DNA from: Sulfurisphaera tokodaii str. 7
Lineage (GTDB): Archaea; Thermoproteota; Thermoprotei_A; Sulfolobales; Sulfolobaceae
Direction of reading: 5' to 3'
DNA: 64,000 nt
Assembly: GCF_000011205.1 (NCBI RefSeq)
Contig: NC_003106.2
Coordinates: 682,001 to 746,000 of the forward strand
Shown here: piece by piece, positions 1-8,053 of the stretch
Layout of the letters: each line of letters begins with the position of its first letter
Numbering within the stretch: the first letter of the stretch is position 1
Program-made: the position numbers and the translations under genes
The notes under the pieces: model-generated
Databases searched by the model: none
What the model was told of the DNA's origin: nothing
What the model saw: the letters and a program-made list of their open reading frames with translations, nothing else

Positions 1-243
1 AGCCACTACAGCTACACCTATAGGTGCTAAAGCTATGTGTGAAGCTCCTTTATGTAGCGTGGAAAGCTTCTTTTTTATCTCCTCATCTATAATAATAATG
101 AATTTCCAAGGCTCATTATTCATTGAGTTTGGTGCATGGTTTGCTACATATATTAATTGTTTTATTAACTCTAAATCTACGGGCTTTTGCTGAAAACTTC
201 TCACACTTCTTCTCTTTATTAGAAACTCAAGAATATCGTTCAT
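1..243 (-). CDS. Nitroreductase family protein, N-terminal part (runs off the window)
   Basis: The reverse strand reads 81 codons from an ATG at 243 to the window edge with no stop. The start resembles FMN-dependent nitroreductases: an early IKRRSVRSF segment, then APNSMNNEPWKFIII, the usual flavin-binding and dimer-interface region near residues 35-50. These proteins bind FMN and reduce nitro, quinone or flavin substrates with NAD(P)H; the substrate cannot be told. The C-terminal half lies outside. It is divergent from the PEP-binding-domain gene at 314, with a roughly 70-base AT-rich shared promoter region. The family call is fairly safe, the substrate is not. Confidence 0.8.
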   Translation of the reverse strand, partial: MNDILEFLIKRRSVRSFQQKPVDLELIKQLIYVANHAPNSMNNEPWKFIIIIDEEIKKKLSTLHKGASHIALAPIGVAVVA

Positions 244-313
244 ATTGTTATATTTCAAGTTCATCTTAAGAATTTAACTAAAGAGTTTTAAACTGAAAAT
301 CAAATGCTTAAAT

Positions 314-1243
314 ATGAATTATACATACAGGCTTGACGAAATTAACCTAAATATGATATCAGTAGTTGGAAGAAAGAGTGCTTACTTAGGAGAACTATAT
401 AAAATGGGGTTTGATATTCCCCCTGGGTTTGTTATCTCTTCAGCAGGTGTTAATGAAATACTAAAAGATATTCAGCCAGATATAAATTCAATTTTATCAT
501 CTGTAAATCTAAATAATCAGAGTGATTTAGAAAAGAAAAGTGGGATTATCAGAAGTCTAATCTTAAATTCTAAGATAAGTGAAGAAATAGAAGAGGAAAT
601 TTTAGAGAGATTTAATTCTTTAAACTCAAGGTACGTAGCAGTGAGAGCTACTGTAACTTCCCCTTTAAGTGGGAGTAGTTTTGCTGGAGAATATGAGACA
701 GATCTCTTTGTAACAAGAGATAATTTGATACAGAGTATAAAAAGAGTAATAGCTTCTTATTATAGTCCTAGGGCTATAGCGTATAGACTTTTAAGTCAAG
801 ATAACTCCGGTATGGCAATTCTTATTCAGAATATGATAAATCCTACAGTTGCCGGAACAGCATTTTCATTACATCCCGTGACTGAAGAATCGGATTATGT
901 GTTTATAGAATCAGCATTTGGCTTAGGGGAAAGCGTTACAAAAGGACTTGTAACACCAGATCAATATATTATAAGTAAAGCTACAAGAAGTTTAGTTTCA
1001 AAGAGAATATCTAAAAAAGTTGTTAAACTCGTTTATGATTATGAAGAAAAAAGAATAAAGACAATTGACATAGAAGATAACTCTGAGAGTTTAAAGGAAA
1101 GAGACGCTATTAAGGTTGCTAATATGACAATTGCTGTAGAAGAAATATTCAAAAGAAATGTAAATATTGAATGGGCCATTGATGGAAATAAGCTCTATTT
1201 ACTAGAAGTCAGAGGTGTGAGAAAAATTTACCCAGAAGTTTAA
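314..1243 (+). CDS. Stand-alone PEP/pyruvate-binding (ATP-grasp) domain of the PEP synthase family
   Basis: The 309 residues match only the N-terminal nucleotide-binding part of PEP synthase or pyruvate phosphate dikinase. Visible are GELYKMGFDIPPGFVISS near residues 26-43, VAVRATVTSP with SSFAGEYET near 109-129, a GLGESVTKGLVTPDQY stretch near 203-218, and IEWAIDGNKLYLLEVRGV at the C-terminus. In the family this part binds ATP and phosphorylates a His on a mobile domain that hands phosphate to pyruvate. That His domain and the PEP-binding barrel are absent; full enzymes are about 750-900 residues. The protein may work with separately encoded partners or phosphorylate something else. The ATG sits about 26 bases after a TATA-like ttttaaac, so it is probably leaderless. 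Confidence 0.8.
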   Translation: MNYTYRLDEINLNMISVVGRKSAYLGELYKMGFDIPPGFVISSAGVNEILKDIQPDINSILSSVNLNNQSDLEKKSGIIRSLILNSKISEEIEEEILERFNSLNSRYVAVRATVTSPLSGSSFAGEYETDLFVTRDNLIQSIKRVIASYYSPRAIAYRLLSQDNSGMAILIQNMINPTVAGTAFSLHPVTEESDYVFIESAFGLGESVTKGLVTPDQYIISKATRSLVSKRISKKVVKLVYDYEEKRIKTIDIEDNSESLKERDAIKVANMTIAVEEIFKRNVNIEWAIDGNKLYLLEVRGVRKIYPEV

Positions 1244-1246
1244 TCT

Positions 1247-1480
1247 TTAACTTATTTTATAACATTCTTCAATTTCAGTTAAAGCATAAAGTCTTTCTCT
1301 AGCATCTTCTAAGCAAGGTAAAACTTTTATAAGTCCCATTTCTTTCAACTCTTTTAGTGCATAACGTAAAGTTCTAGTTGAAAGTCCAGTTATTTCTTTC
1401 AACTCCTTAAACTTAACAATTTTACGATTAGATATTACTTCAAGAACGAGTTTAGTTGAAGGGGAAAGTCTTTTCATCAA
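1247..1480 (-). CDS. Small winged-helix DNA-binding protein
   Basis: A 77-residue protein that is almost entirely one winged helix-turn-helix. A helix around LVLEVISNRKIVKFKELKEI is followed by a recognition helix GLSTRTLRYALKELKEMGLI near residues 32-51, then a short wing ending in RERLYALTE. The pattern is that of MarR/TrmB-like archaeal regulators, with no ligand-binding domain. It is convergent with the PEP-binding-domain gene, with only 3 bases between the two stops. Targets cannot be inferred. The fold call is good; the family within wHTH is open. Confidence 0.75.
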   Translation of the reverse strand: MMKRLSPSTKLVLEVISNRKIVKFKELKEITGLSTRTLRYALKELKEMGLIKVLPCLEDARERLYALTEIEECYKIS

Positions 1481-1582
1481 AAAGATTTTTGTAAAATTTT
1501 ATCTTAAAACTTTTGATAGATGCAAGAAAATTGAATCATTTATTAATGTTTATAGTGTTGTGACTATAGTACTTATACAAGG

Positions 1583-1655
1583 TATATAAAAACATTATCT
1601 TAGCATCTACTCTCTATAGAGATTAATTAATAAACTTAGACTATACCATGACGAC
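1583..1655. repeat. Dispersed intergenic repeat, family 3, copy 1
   Basis: An AT-rich stretch centred on atctactctctatagagat, followed by taattaataaa and, 15-20 bases on, atgacgac. It recurs in the same order, with small indels, at 49433-49510. It lies between two minus-strand genes and contains a ctctatagag palindrome. I see no coding potential. Confidence 0.45.
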
Positions 1656-1724
1656 ACCAGATTAACGTTTTCCTACACTTAAGGAACACTATATCCTTAA
1701 ATGATGTAAGGGGTTTAACACAAT

Positions 1725-2231
1725 TTACTTAATTTTAAATCCATATTCTTTAATATATAATTCTTGATCTATTTCTTCCCACACTATGAAACTATATAAT
1801 TTCCCATGAAAATTATTCTCTATAATATAAAATAGTAACTGAATTAAGATATTGCTTAATGGCCAACTACTCACTATTCCTATTGCTATGCTTAAATTAA
1901 TTGGAATTGGTGCTAAATAAAGGGCTAAAAGAGGAAGTATAATAAGTAAGAAAGTTACAATTTGTGTTGTATTAGACTCCCTCTTTTGTAAACTCATTTT
2001 AGGTTTTACCTTATATTCTCTAGTTGTTCCCAATATTTTAATTGCTTTTAAAAGCAAATATTCTCTTATTATTAATAAAATTATTGCCATTGTAATGGAT
2101 GGAATAATAAATGTAATAAAATTTATAAATATGGAAATAAGTGATAGTATTACGAAAACAATGATAGAAATGAAAAAGATTTTATCTAATTTAAATAGTC
2201 TTTCTTCATCAGTATAGGTGGCATGCGACAT
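1725..2231 (-). CDS. Multi-pass membrane protein of unknown function
   Basis: About 168 residues with four to five hydrophobic helices, at roughly residues 20-45, 47-65, 90-115 and 120-150, and charged ends. I do not recognise the family. An upstream TTG at 2246 could also start it, but the ATG at 2231 gives the shorter overlap (23 bases) with the last codons of the ABC ATPase gene before it. Overlapping stop and start suggest it is the last gene of the importer operon. It could be an accessory membrane subunit or an unrelated passenger. Confidence 0.6.
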   Translation of the reverse strand: MSHATYTDEERLFKLDKIFFISIIVFVILSLISIFINFITFIIPSITMAIILLIIREYLLLKAIKILGTTREYKVKPKMSLQKRESNTTQIVTFLLIILPLLALYLAPIPINLSIAIGIVSSWPLSNILIQLLFYIIENNFHGKLYSFIVWEEIDQELYIKEYGFKIK

Positions 2232-3141
2232 AATGTTCTGGCTCAACTTCCTTTAATCTTGGCTCTTCTTTCTTACATATTTCTTTTCTGAATGGGCATC
2301 GTGGATATAATGGGCAACCATTTTCTGGAACTGGAGAATCTGGCTCAGAAAGTTTTACTTGAATAACGTAACCAGGCTCTGGAATTGGAATTGATGAAAT
2401 AAGAGCTTGAGTATATGGGTGCTTTGGATTATCAACTATTTGATCTGTTCTTCCATATTCTACTATTTTACCTAAATACATTACATAAATTCTATCTGCA
2501 ACATAAGCTGCTGTAGCTAAATCATGAGTTATCATTAGTATTGAGGTACCTTGATTTTCCCTTAAATTAAGAAAAATATTAAGTATGTCCGCCCTTATAG
2601 ATACATCTAACATTGATACTGGTTCGTCAGCAACTACAAAGTCTGGGTTTAAAACAATAGCACGTGCAATTGCAACTCTTTGTAATTGCCCTCCAGATAG
2701 TTGTGTAGGGTATGCAATACTAAATTGTTGTGGTGGTGATAAGCCAACAGATTTTAAAATATTGTAAACCATTTCTCTTTCTTCTTGTTTACTTTTAGCT
2801 AATTTATGAAGCCTTATTCCTTCAGCAACTACATCATAAACTCTCAGTCTAATATCAATTGCATCGAAAGGATCTTGATATATAATTTGATTCTTTAATC
2901 TAAATTCCTTTAAACTCTTTCCCTTTAACTTTGTTATTTCTTTACCATTCCAAAGAATTTTGCCGTCTGTAGGTTTAATTAACCCTAAAATTGTTTTACC
3001 TAATGTGGTTTTTCCACTCCCTGATTCTCCAACTAAAGCTACAATCTCCTTTTCCCTAACGGATATATTGACATTATCTACAGCACGAACAATTCCTCTT
3101 GGCGTTTTATAATAAACTTTAAGGCTTTTAGTTTCAATCAT
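2209..3141 (-). CDS. Oligopeptide/dipeptide-type ABC importer ATPase (OppF/DppF family)
   Basis: One of two ATPases that power uptake of peptides or, as often in Sulfolobales, oligosaccharides. Walker A is GESGSGKTT, the signature LSGGQLQRVAIARA, and Walker B VVADEPVSMLDVS. The C-terminal oligopeptide-transporter extension carries four spaced cysteines (CPLYPRC, C of RKEIC, C of VACHLY), a pattern proposed to hold an Fe-S cluster in some homologues. A start at 3165 is possible, but the ATG at 3141 begins at the usual family N-terminus, has a GGAAGTGAT-like ribosome site 5-13 bases upstream, and avoids overlap with the preceding gene. Substrate unknown. Confidence 0.9.
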   Translation of the reverse strand: MIETKSLKVYYKTPRGIVRAVDNVNISVREKEIVALVGESGSGKTTLGKTILGLIKPTDGKILWNGKEITKLKGKSLKEFRLKNQIIYQDPFDAIDIRLRVYDVVAEGIRLHKLAKSKQEEREMVYNILKSVGLSPPQQFSIAYPTQLSGGQLQRVAIARAIVLNPDFVVADEPVSMLDVSIRADILNIFLNLRENQGTSILMITHDLATAAYVADRIYVMYLGKIVEYGRTDQIVDNPKHPYTQALISSIPIPEPGYVIQVKLSEPDSPVPENGCPLYPRCPFRKEICKKEEPRLKEVEPEHYVACHLY

Positions 3142-3146
3142 TTTTA

Positions 3147-4112
3147 TCACTTCCTTAAATGACAAGCCACATAATGAGTAGGACTTACATTAATTAATTG
3201 GGGTTCTTCTCTCTTACATATATCCATGGCTAATGGACATCTAGGATAAAATCTACATCCTTGTGGCGGATTAATTAAGTCTGGTGGCTCACCTGGAATT
3301 CCTTGCAATTTCTCTTTTCTTTTTCTAATATCTGGGATTGACTTTAGTAATAATTGTGTATATGGATGAAGAGGAGACTTAAACACTTCTTCAGTCCTTC
3401 CCATTTCAACAACCTTACCAGCATAAAGTATAACAATATAGTCACTTATTCCAGCAAGTAATGCTAAATCATGAGTTACAAATATCATGCTAAATTTTCT
3501 TTCGTTCTTAAGATTTCTAATAATATTCAATATCTGAGCTTGAACAATAACATCTAATGCAGTAGTAGGTTCATCAGCTATTACTAACTCTGGGTTTAAT
3601 AATAAAGCAGTAGCTATAATAACTCTCTGTTTCTGTCCTCCAGAAAGCTCAAATGGATATCTATCTAAAACATCTAAAGGTAAGTTAACAGCCTTTAATT
3701 GATTAACAATTAACTCCATAGCTTCTGCCTTACTCATATCTTCGTGGGCAAAAATAGTCTCTAAAAGTTGATCTTTAATTTTATACACCGGATCTAAAAC
3801 ATCCATTGATACTTGAGGTATCCAACTTATTTTTTTCCACCTAATTTCCTTATTGAAAATTTTTTCATCTATTTTAAGTATATCCTTACCTTCAAATTCT
3901 ATCTTTCCGTCTTTAATTTCAGCATTTTTAGGCAAAACTTTGAATATACTCTGAACAATGGTAGATTTACCAGATCCAGACTCACCTGCAATACCCACAA
4001 CGGAACCTTTAGGAACGTCAAAACTTACATCATCAACAGCTTTGACATAACCATCTCTAGTTTTATAATATGTTTTTAATCCTTTTATTGAAAGAATAGC
4101 ACTATCAATCAT
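3147..4112 (-). CDS. Oligopeptide/dipeptide-type ABC importer ATPase (OppD/DppD family)
   Basis: The 321-residue partner ATPase. Walker A is GESGSGKST near residue 41, the signature is [18 protein letters not shown], and Walker B is [13 protein letters not shown]. The C-terminal extension has the cysteine pattern CRFYPRC, ICKREEP, VACHL. It starts 2 bases after the stop of the permease gene before it and would form a heterodimer with the product of the next gene. Length and domain order are normal. Confidence 0.9.
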   Translation of the reverse strand: MIDSAILSIKGLKTYYKTRDGYVKAVDDVSFDVPKGSVVGIAGESGSGKSTIVQSIFKVLPKNAEIKDGKIEFEGKDILKIDEKIFNKEIRWKKISWIPQVSMDVLDPVYKIKDQLLETIFAHEDMSKAEAMELIVNQLKAVNLPLDVLDRYPFELSGGQKQRVIIATALLLNPELVIADEPTTALDVIVQAQILNIIRNLKNERKFSMIFVTHDLALLAGISDYIVILYAGKVVEMGRTEEVFKSPLHPYTQLLLKSIPDIRKRKEKLQGIPGEPPDLINPPQGCRFYPRCPLAMDICKREEPQLINVSPTHYVACHLRK

Positions 4113-4114
4113 CT

Positions 4115-5563
4115 TTATTCTCCTCTTATTCTATATGGGCTTAATACATCTTGTAATGCAGTTCCCAAATAATAGAAACCTATCGAGAGAAGAACTATAC
4201 CCAGTCCTGGTGGAAGAACCCACCACCAAGCAAAACTAGTAGCTGAAGAAGCAGCATCAGTAGCAAATCCTAACATATTACCCCATGTAGGAAAACTGGT
4301 AATTCCTAGGCCTAAGAAATCAAGTCCCGATTCAATTAATATAACAGTAGGGACATCATATGCTATTTGTGCAAATACTACTCCTAAAATATTAGGTAAA
4401 ACATGCCTTCTAATAATGTAGAACGAGTTACCACCTAAGGCCTTAGTAGCCTCTATAAATGTTCTACTCTTTATAGATAAGGTTACAGATCTAATTATTT
4501 TCATGGTACCCATCCATGATAAACCAGCAATTATTAGCAATATTAGATCAGCCTCACTTATGTGAGCTAATACACCAGAAACTAAAAGAACAGTTTCCAG
4601 CACAATTATGAATGGCAGTCCAGGTATAGTAAGGAAGAAGTCCGTGATAGAATTAAGTATTAGATCAGCTTTACCACCTACATATCCTGCTACAAGTCCT
4701 GCTACTAAACCTATTCCCACAATTAATATGGAGGCTAATAAACTAAGTATCAAATCAAATCTAGTTCCATACACAAATTCAGCAAATACACTAGCTCCGT
4801 TATCATCAGTACCTAAAATACCAAAAGCTTTTCCTTTGTCACTAAAAATTGGATTAGTTAATATTATCTTAGCTGGAGTATTTCCAAGATTAACTATTGA
4901 GATCATAATAGTAGCTTCACCAGGTTTGCCTAAAGTATAGTCTTCAAAGGTTAAGCTGTATATGGTCTGCTCATAAGCACTTAACGAAGCAAAGAATGGA
5001 CTATTATCAGGATTTAAATATAAAGAGTTCACGGTTATTGTGTTAACCTTATTTAAATATAAAGTCTCAATCGGATATGTAAATGCAGATGCATAAGATT
5101 CTGGTGCGAAGCTTTCTAAGAAATATTTAAAGTTGGTTGAATTTATGAAATATATATTTACTTGAACTCCTTGAGTTGTTATTGGCGTTACGTTAAAAGA
5201 TATCGAAAAGGAATAAGGAGCAATATACTTCCAATAGAATGTGTAAGTCAAATTAAAATATTTACCTGGTGGGATAGTTATAACATACCTATCATTATTA
5301 AAAGAGTAAGAAACGTTACCAAAAATTTTTGGATTGATCAAAGCGAACTGCATGTTAGGGGGATAAAGTTTGTATTGTGGAAATATAGTGGCCCAAGAAG
5401 GAACCGCATAAGGACCAGCAACAAAATATTCTGTTGTAGAATATGGGTTTGAATAAGGGGTAAGAATAGGTGCTGCTGCAGCTATAAAAACGAATATTGC
5501 TATAATGATTACTGAGATTATAAAGGATTTTCTATGTAAAAGATCTTTTACAAATTTATTCAT
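4115..5563 (-). CDS. ABC importer permease (OppC/DppC family) with a large extracytoplasmic insertion
   Basis: The C-terminal half (from about residue 265) is a normal OppC-type permease: five helices and the EAA loop [17 protein letters not shown] that contacts the ATPases. The N-terminal half has one helix (about 15-35) and then about 225 residues rich in Tyr, Asn and beta-type sequence before the next helix. Typical OppC is about 290 residues; this one is 482, and the extra part should lie outside the membrane. Stop and start overlap by four bases (ATGA) with the upstream permease, so the two are translationally coupled. The insertion may help capture substrate at the S-layer side. Confidence 0.88.
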   Translation of the reverse strand: MNKFVKDLLHRKSFIISVIIIAIFVFIAAAAPILTPYSNPYSTTEYFVAGPYAVPSWATIFPQYKLYPPNMQFALINPKIFGNVSYSFNNDRYVITIPPGKYFNLTYTFYWKYIAPYSFSISFNVTPITTQGVQVNIYFINSTNFKYFLESFAPESYASAFTYPIETLYLNKVNTITVNSLYLNPDNSPFFASLSAYEQTIYSLTFEDYTLGKPGEATIMISIVNLGNTPAKIILTNPIFSDKGKAFGILGTDDNGASVFAEFVYGTRFDLILSLLASILIVGIGLVAGLVAGYVGGKADLILNSITDFFLTIPGLPFIIVLETVLLVSGVLAHISEADLILLIIAGLSWMGTMKIIRSVTLSIKSRTFIEATKALGGNSFYIIRRHVLPNILGVVFAQIAYDVPTVILIESGLDFLGLGITSFPTWGNMLGFATDAASSATSFAWWWVLPPGLGIVLLSIGFYYLGTALQDVLSPYRIRGE

Positions 5564-6609
5564 TCATACTTCACCCTAGGGTCTATGAACGGATAAACTA
5601 AATCTAAAACCAAAAGTACGATTATTGCATATAGATTAATTATATAGAATACGGCTTCAAGTACAGGAACGTCAAAGGTCTCAGCGGATTTAACTAATAG
5701 CACTCCCATTCCATAATAGTTGAAAATTTCTTCCACGAATACAGCGCCTGCTAAAACAAAGGCAAAATCTATTCCAGTCCTAGTGATAGCAGGAATCATT
5801 GCATTCCTAGCTATATGTTTATATAAAATAGTTCTATTTGGGATCCCTCTAGCTCTAAGATAAGTGGCAAAATGACTATTTGATGCGTCTATTCCATATG
5901 CTCTAGTTAGTATCATCCTTACTCCATAAGACAAAATTGTCAAAAGTATAACTGGCAGAGCAATAAACTTGAGTAAACCAGCAACATAAGCAAAACCATG
6001 TAATGGAACCCCATTTTTAGTTAAAGCATCAGCTATATTAGTTGGAACCCAACCTAACTGGTATCCAAAATAATATAATACTATTGCAAATATCCAGAAG
6101 GCTGGAATAAAATACGTAAATATAGCTATTGTAGAGTTAATACTGTCAACAAGTTTCCCTTGCCTAGTAGCCGATAAAATTCCTAATATTATAGCTAAAA
6201 TAGTACTCAAAATTAAACTAGGAATTAATATTAATAAATCAACTGGGATAGCTTGCATAACAAGTGTTGTTATACTTTCATCATAGGTTAAAGAATAGCC
6301 GAAGTTAAAAGTTAACATGTTCTTCAAATAATCAATATACTGAATATAAAATGGCTGATTAAGCCCCCATTGCTTATCAATAGCCTCAATTAATGTGCTC
6401 CTAGACAAACCCTTATATGTTGGAGGTACGTAAAAGCTAGCTGGATTTACATGAAAGGCGAGAGGTAATACTCTAAATAGGAAAAATAAGAATGAGATTA
6501 TAACAATGATAAGAATAATCCTCTCTATAATCCTTTTTATTAAATATTTTACTGGAATTCTAGTAGAAACCGAAGAAAATGTTGACCTTTTCCCTTCTTT
6601 AAGTGACAT
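5560..6609 (-). CDS. ABC importer permease (OppB/DppB family)
   Basis: A membrane permease with six helices and the EAA motif LRARGIPNRTILYKHIARN near residue 270. It pairs with the OppC-type subunit to form the translocation path. It is the first gene of the minus-strand operon oppB-oppC-oppD-oppF-membrane protein. I chose the ATG at 6609 over a TTG at 6624 because a TATA-like gataaaatt lies about 26 bases upstream. The solute-binding protein is not in the operon; the candidate at 8054 is transcribed the other way. Confidence 0.88.
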   Translation of the reverse strand: MSLKEGKRSTFSSVSTRIPVKYLIKRIIERIILIIVIISFLFFLFRVLPLAFHVNPASFYVPPTYKGLSRSTLIEAIDKQWGLNQPFYIQYIDYLKNMLTFNFGYSLTYDESITTLVMQAIPVDLLILIPSLILSTILAIILGILSATRQGKLVDSINSTIAIFTYFIPAFWIFAIVLYYFGYQLGWVPTNIADALTKNGVPLHGFAYVAGLLKFIALPVILLTILSYGVRMILTRAYGIDASNSHFATYLRARGIPNRTILYKHIARNAMIPAITRTGIDFAFVLAGAVFVEEIFNYYGMGVLLVKSAETFDVPVLEAVFYIINLYAIIVLLVLDLVYPFIDPRVKYE

Positions 6610-6777
6610 AAGGATAGTCACCAATAATGTAATTTTATCATTTTACTCTCGAATATCTCCTATATAAAAGTTTTCTCAATTTATTTGAGATCATTTATCA
6701 TTCAGAATATAAAAAGTGAAAATTGAAATAACACTCTTACCAAAAAATTAAAAATAGTTAAACGTGTCACTATTCTT

Positions 6778-7917
6778 ATGAGTATTGTTAAGTTAGCTTT
6801 CTTAGCTGTTTTAATAATCATAATTGGAATAGTGGCATCTTATTCTTTATATGATTATTTTACTTTACCAAATTACAAAATTATTGAAATAAATACTTTC
6901 TCAAAAATATATTCCTCCATAGTAATAACTAATAATGAAATAATACTTGGTGGTGTTAAAATAATAAATAATACTTTCCCAATAGGGATTGCTGGTATAT
7001 ACTTTCTTAATAACAATACCTTCACTAATTTTAACGTAAGCAAGTATTTTAATGGCGGTTATATTTACAGTTTAGGATATAATGGAACAGCAATATTATT
7101 AGGAGGTAGCACTAGAATAAATGGAACATTACACACCAGCTTAGTTGAAATAAATCTTAAAAATTACAAAATATATAACCTCTCAAAATTTATTTCACCC
7201 TTTTATACTATAGGTCAAATATATACAATAGATTGGAGTGATAATTATTGGCTTGTAGGAGGAAATGCGTACATTGTTGGGGTTGGCCAATCACCATTTT
7301 TGATTCCGTTTCTATTAAAAATAAATAGTTCAGGCTTCTATGATTTATCCCCTAAATTACCTAGTGATTTCAAGGTTATAGGGGGTTCTTCAACAATATA
7401 TTCTATATATAGCAATAACTCCTCGTCAATAATAGTGGGAGGAAATGCGATAAATATGACAGCCACAATTTATCAAAATAATACTTTTTATAACATCAGT
7501 TTTAATTTCCTTCATCTTGGAGTCTTACTAACTTCCTATTATTGGAAAGGATATTGGTTTATAGGGGGAGAAAACCTAACGAATCCTGAAAATCCTGAAC
7601 CATTCCTAGCTTATATTAACAATTCTCAAGTATATCCCATAAAACTAAAATACCAATTAGGAGTAGTAACCTCAATCTCATCAATAGATAATAACATAGT
7701 AATAGCTTTAAGAGTTCCTTTCATAATAAGTAACGGAACAACATACGGTAGTGTGATTCTTTACGGACATAACATTAACAAATTAAACACAATTATGTCC
7801 AAGCCATTTCTAGTCATAGAAGATATGGCAGTTTACAACAATATTCTTTATGGGGTAGGTTATGTGCAAAAAGGCAATTATTTTTATGGAATGCTGATAA
7901 TTTTAAACAGATTTTGA
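6778..7917 (+). CDS. Membrane-anchored extracellular protein with kelch-like repeats
   Basis: 379 residues. A single hydrophobic N-terminal helix (about residues 5-27) is followed by a long Asn/Ile/Tyr-rich exported part with many N-x-T/S sites. Blades of the form IILGGV, ILLGGS, WLVGGN, IIVGGN and WFIGGE recur about every 45-55 residues, as in kelch or galactose-oxidase-like beta-propellers. It is divergent from the permease operon and precedes the solute-binding protein, so a role in substrate binding at the cell surface is plausible but inferred. No enzyme motif is visible. Confidence 0.65.
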   Translation: MSIVKLAFLAVLIIIIGIVASYSLYDYFTLPNYKIIEINTFSKIYSSIVITNNEIILGGVKIINNTFPIGIAGIYFLNNNTFTNFNVSKYFNGGYIYSLGYNGTAILLGGSTRINGTLHTSLVEINLKNYKIYNLSKFISPFYTIGQIYTIDWSDNYWLVGGNAYIVGVGQSPFLIPFLLKINSSGFYDLSPKLPSDFKVIGGSSTIYSIYSNNSSSIIVGGNAINMTATIYQNNTFYNISFNFLHLGVLLTSYYWKGYWFIGGENLTNPENPEPFLAYINNSQVYPIKLKYQLGVVTSISSIDNNIVIALRVPFIISNGTTYGSVILYGHNINKLNTIMSKPFLVIEDMAVYNNILYGVGYVQKGNYFYGMLIILNRF

Positions 7918-8053
7918 AAACCTATTTTCTGCCATAAAATCTAGTTGTCATCATTCACTTCTATTATACAAAAAATAATGACAAAAATTTCCTCTTTCAA
8001 AAAAGTTAGAGAGATACGAAAAAATATTTAAAGGCGATAAATGAAATTATGAT

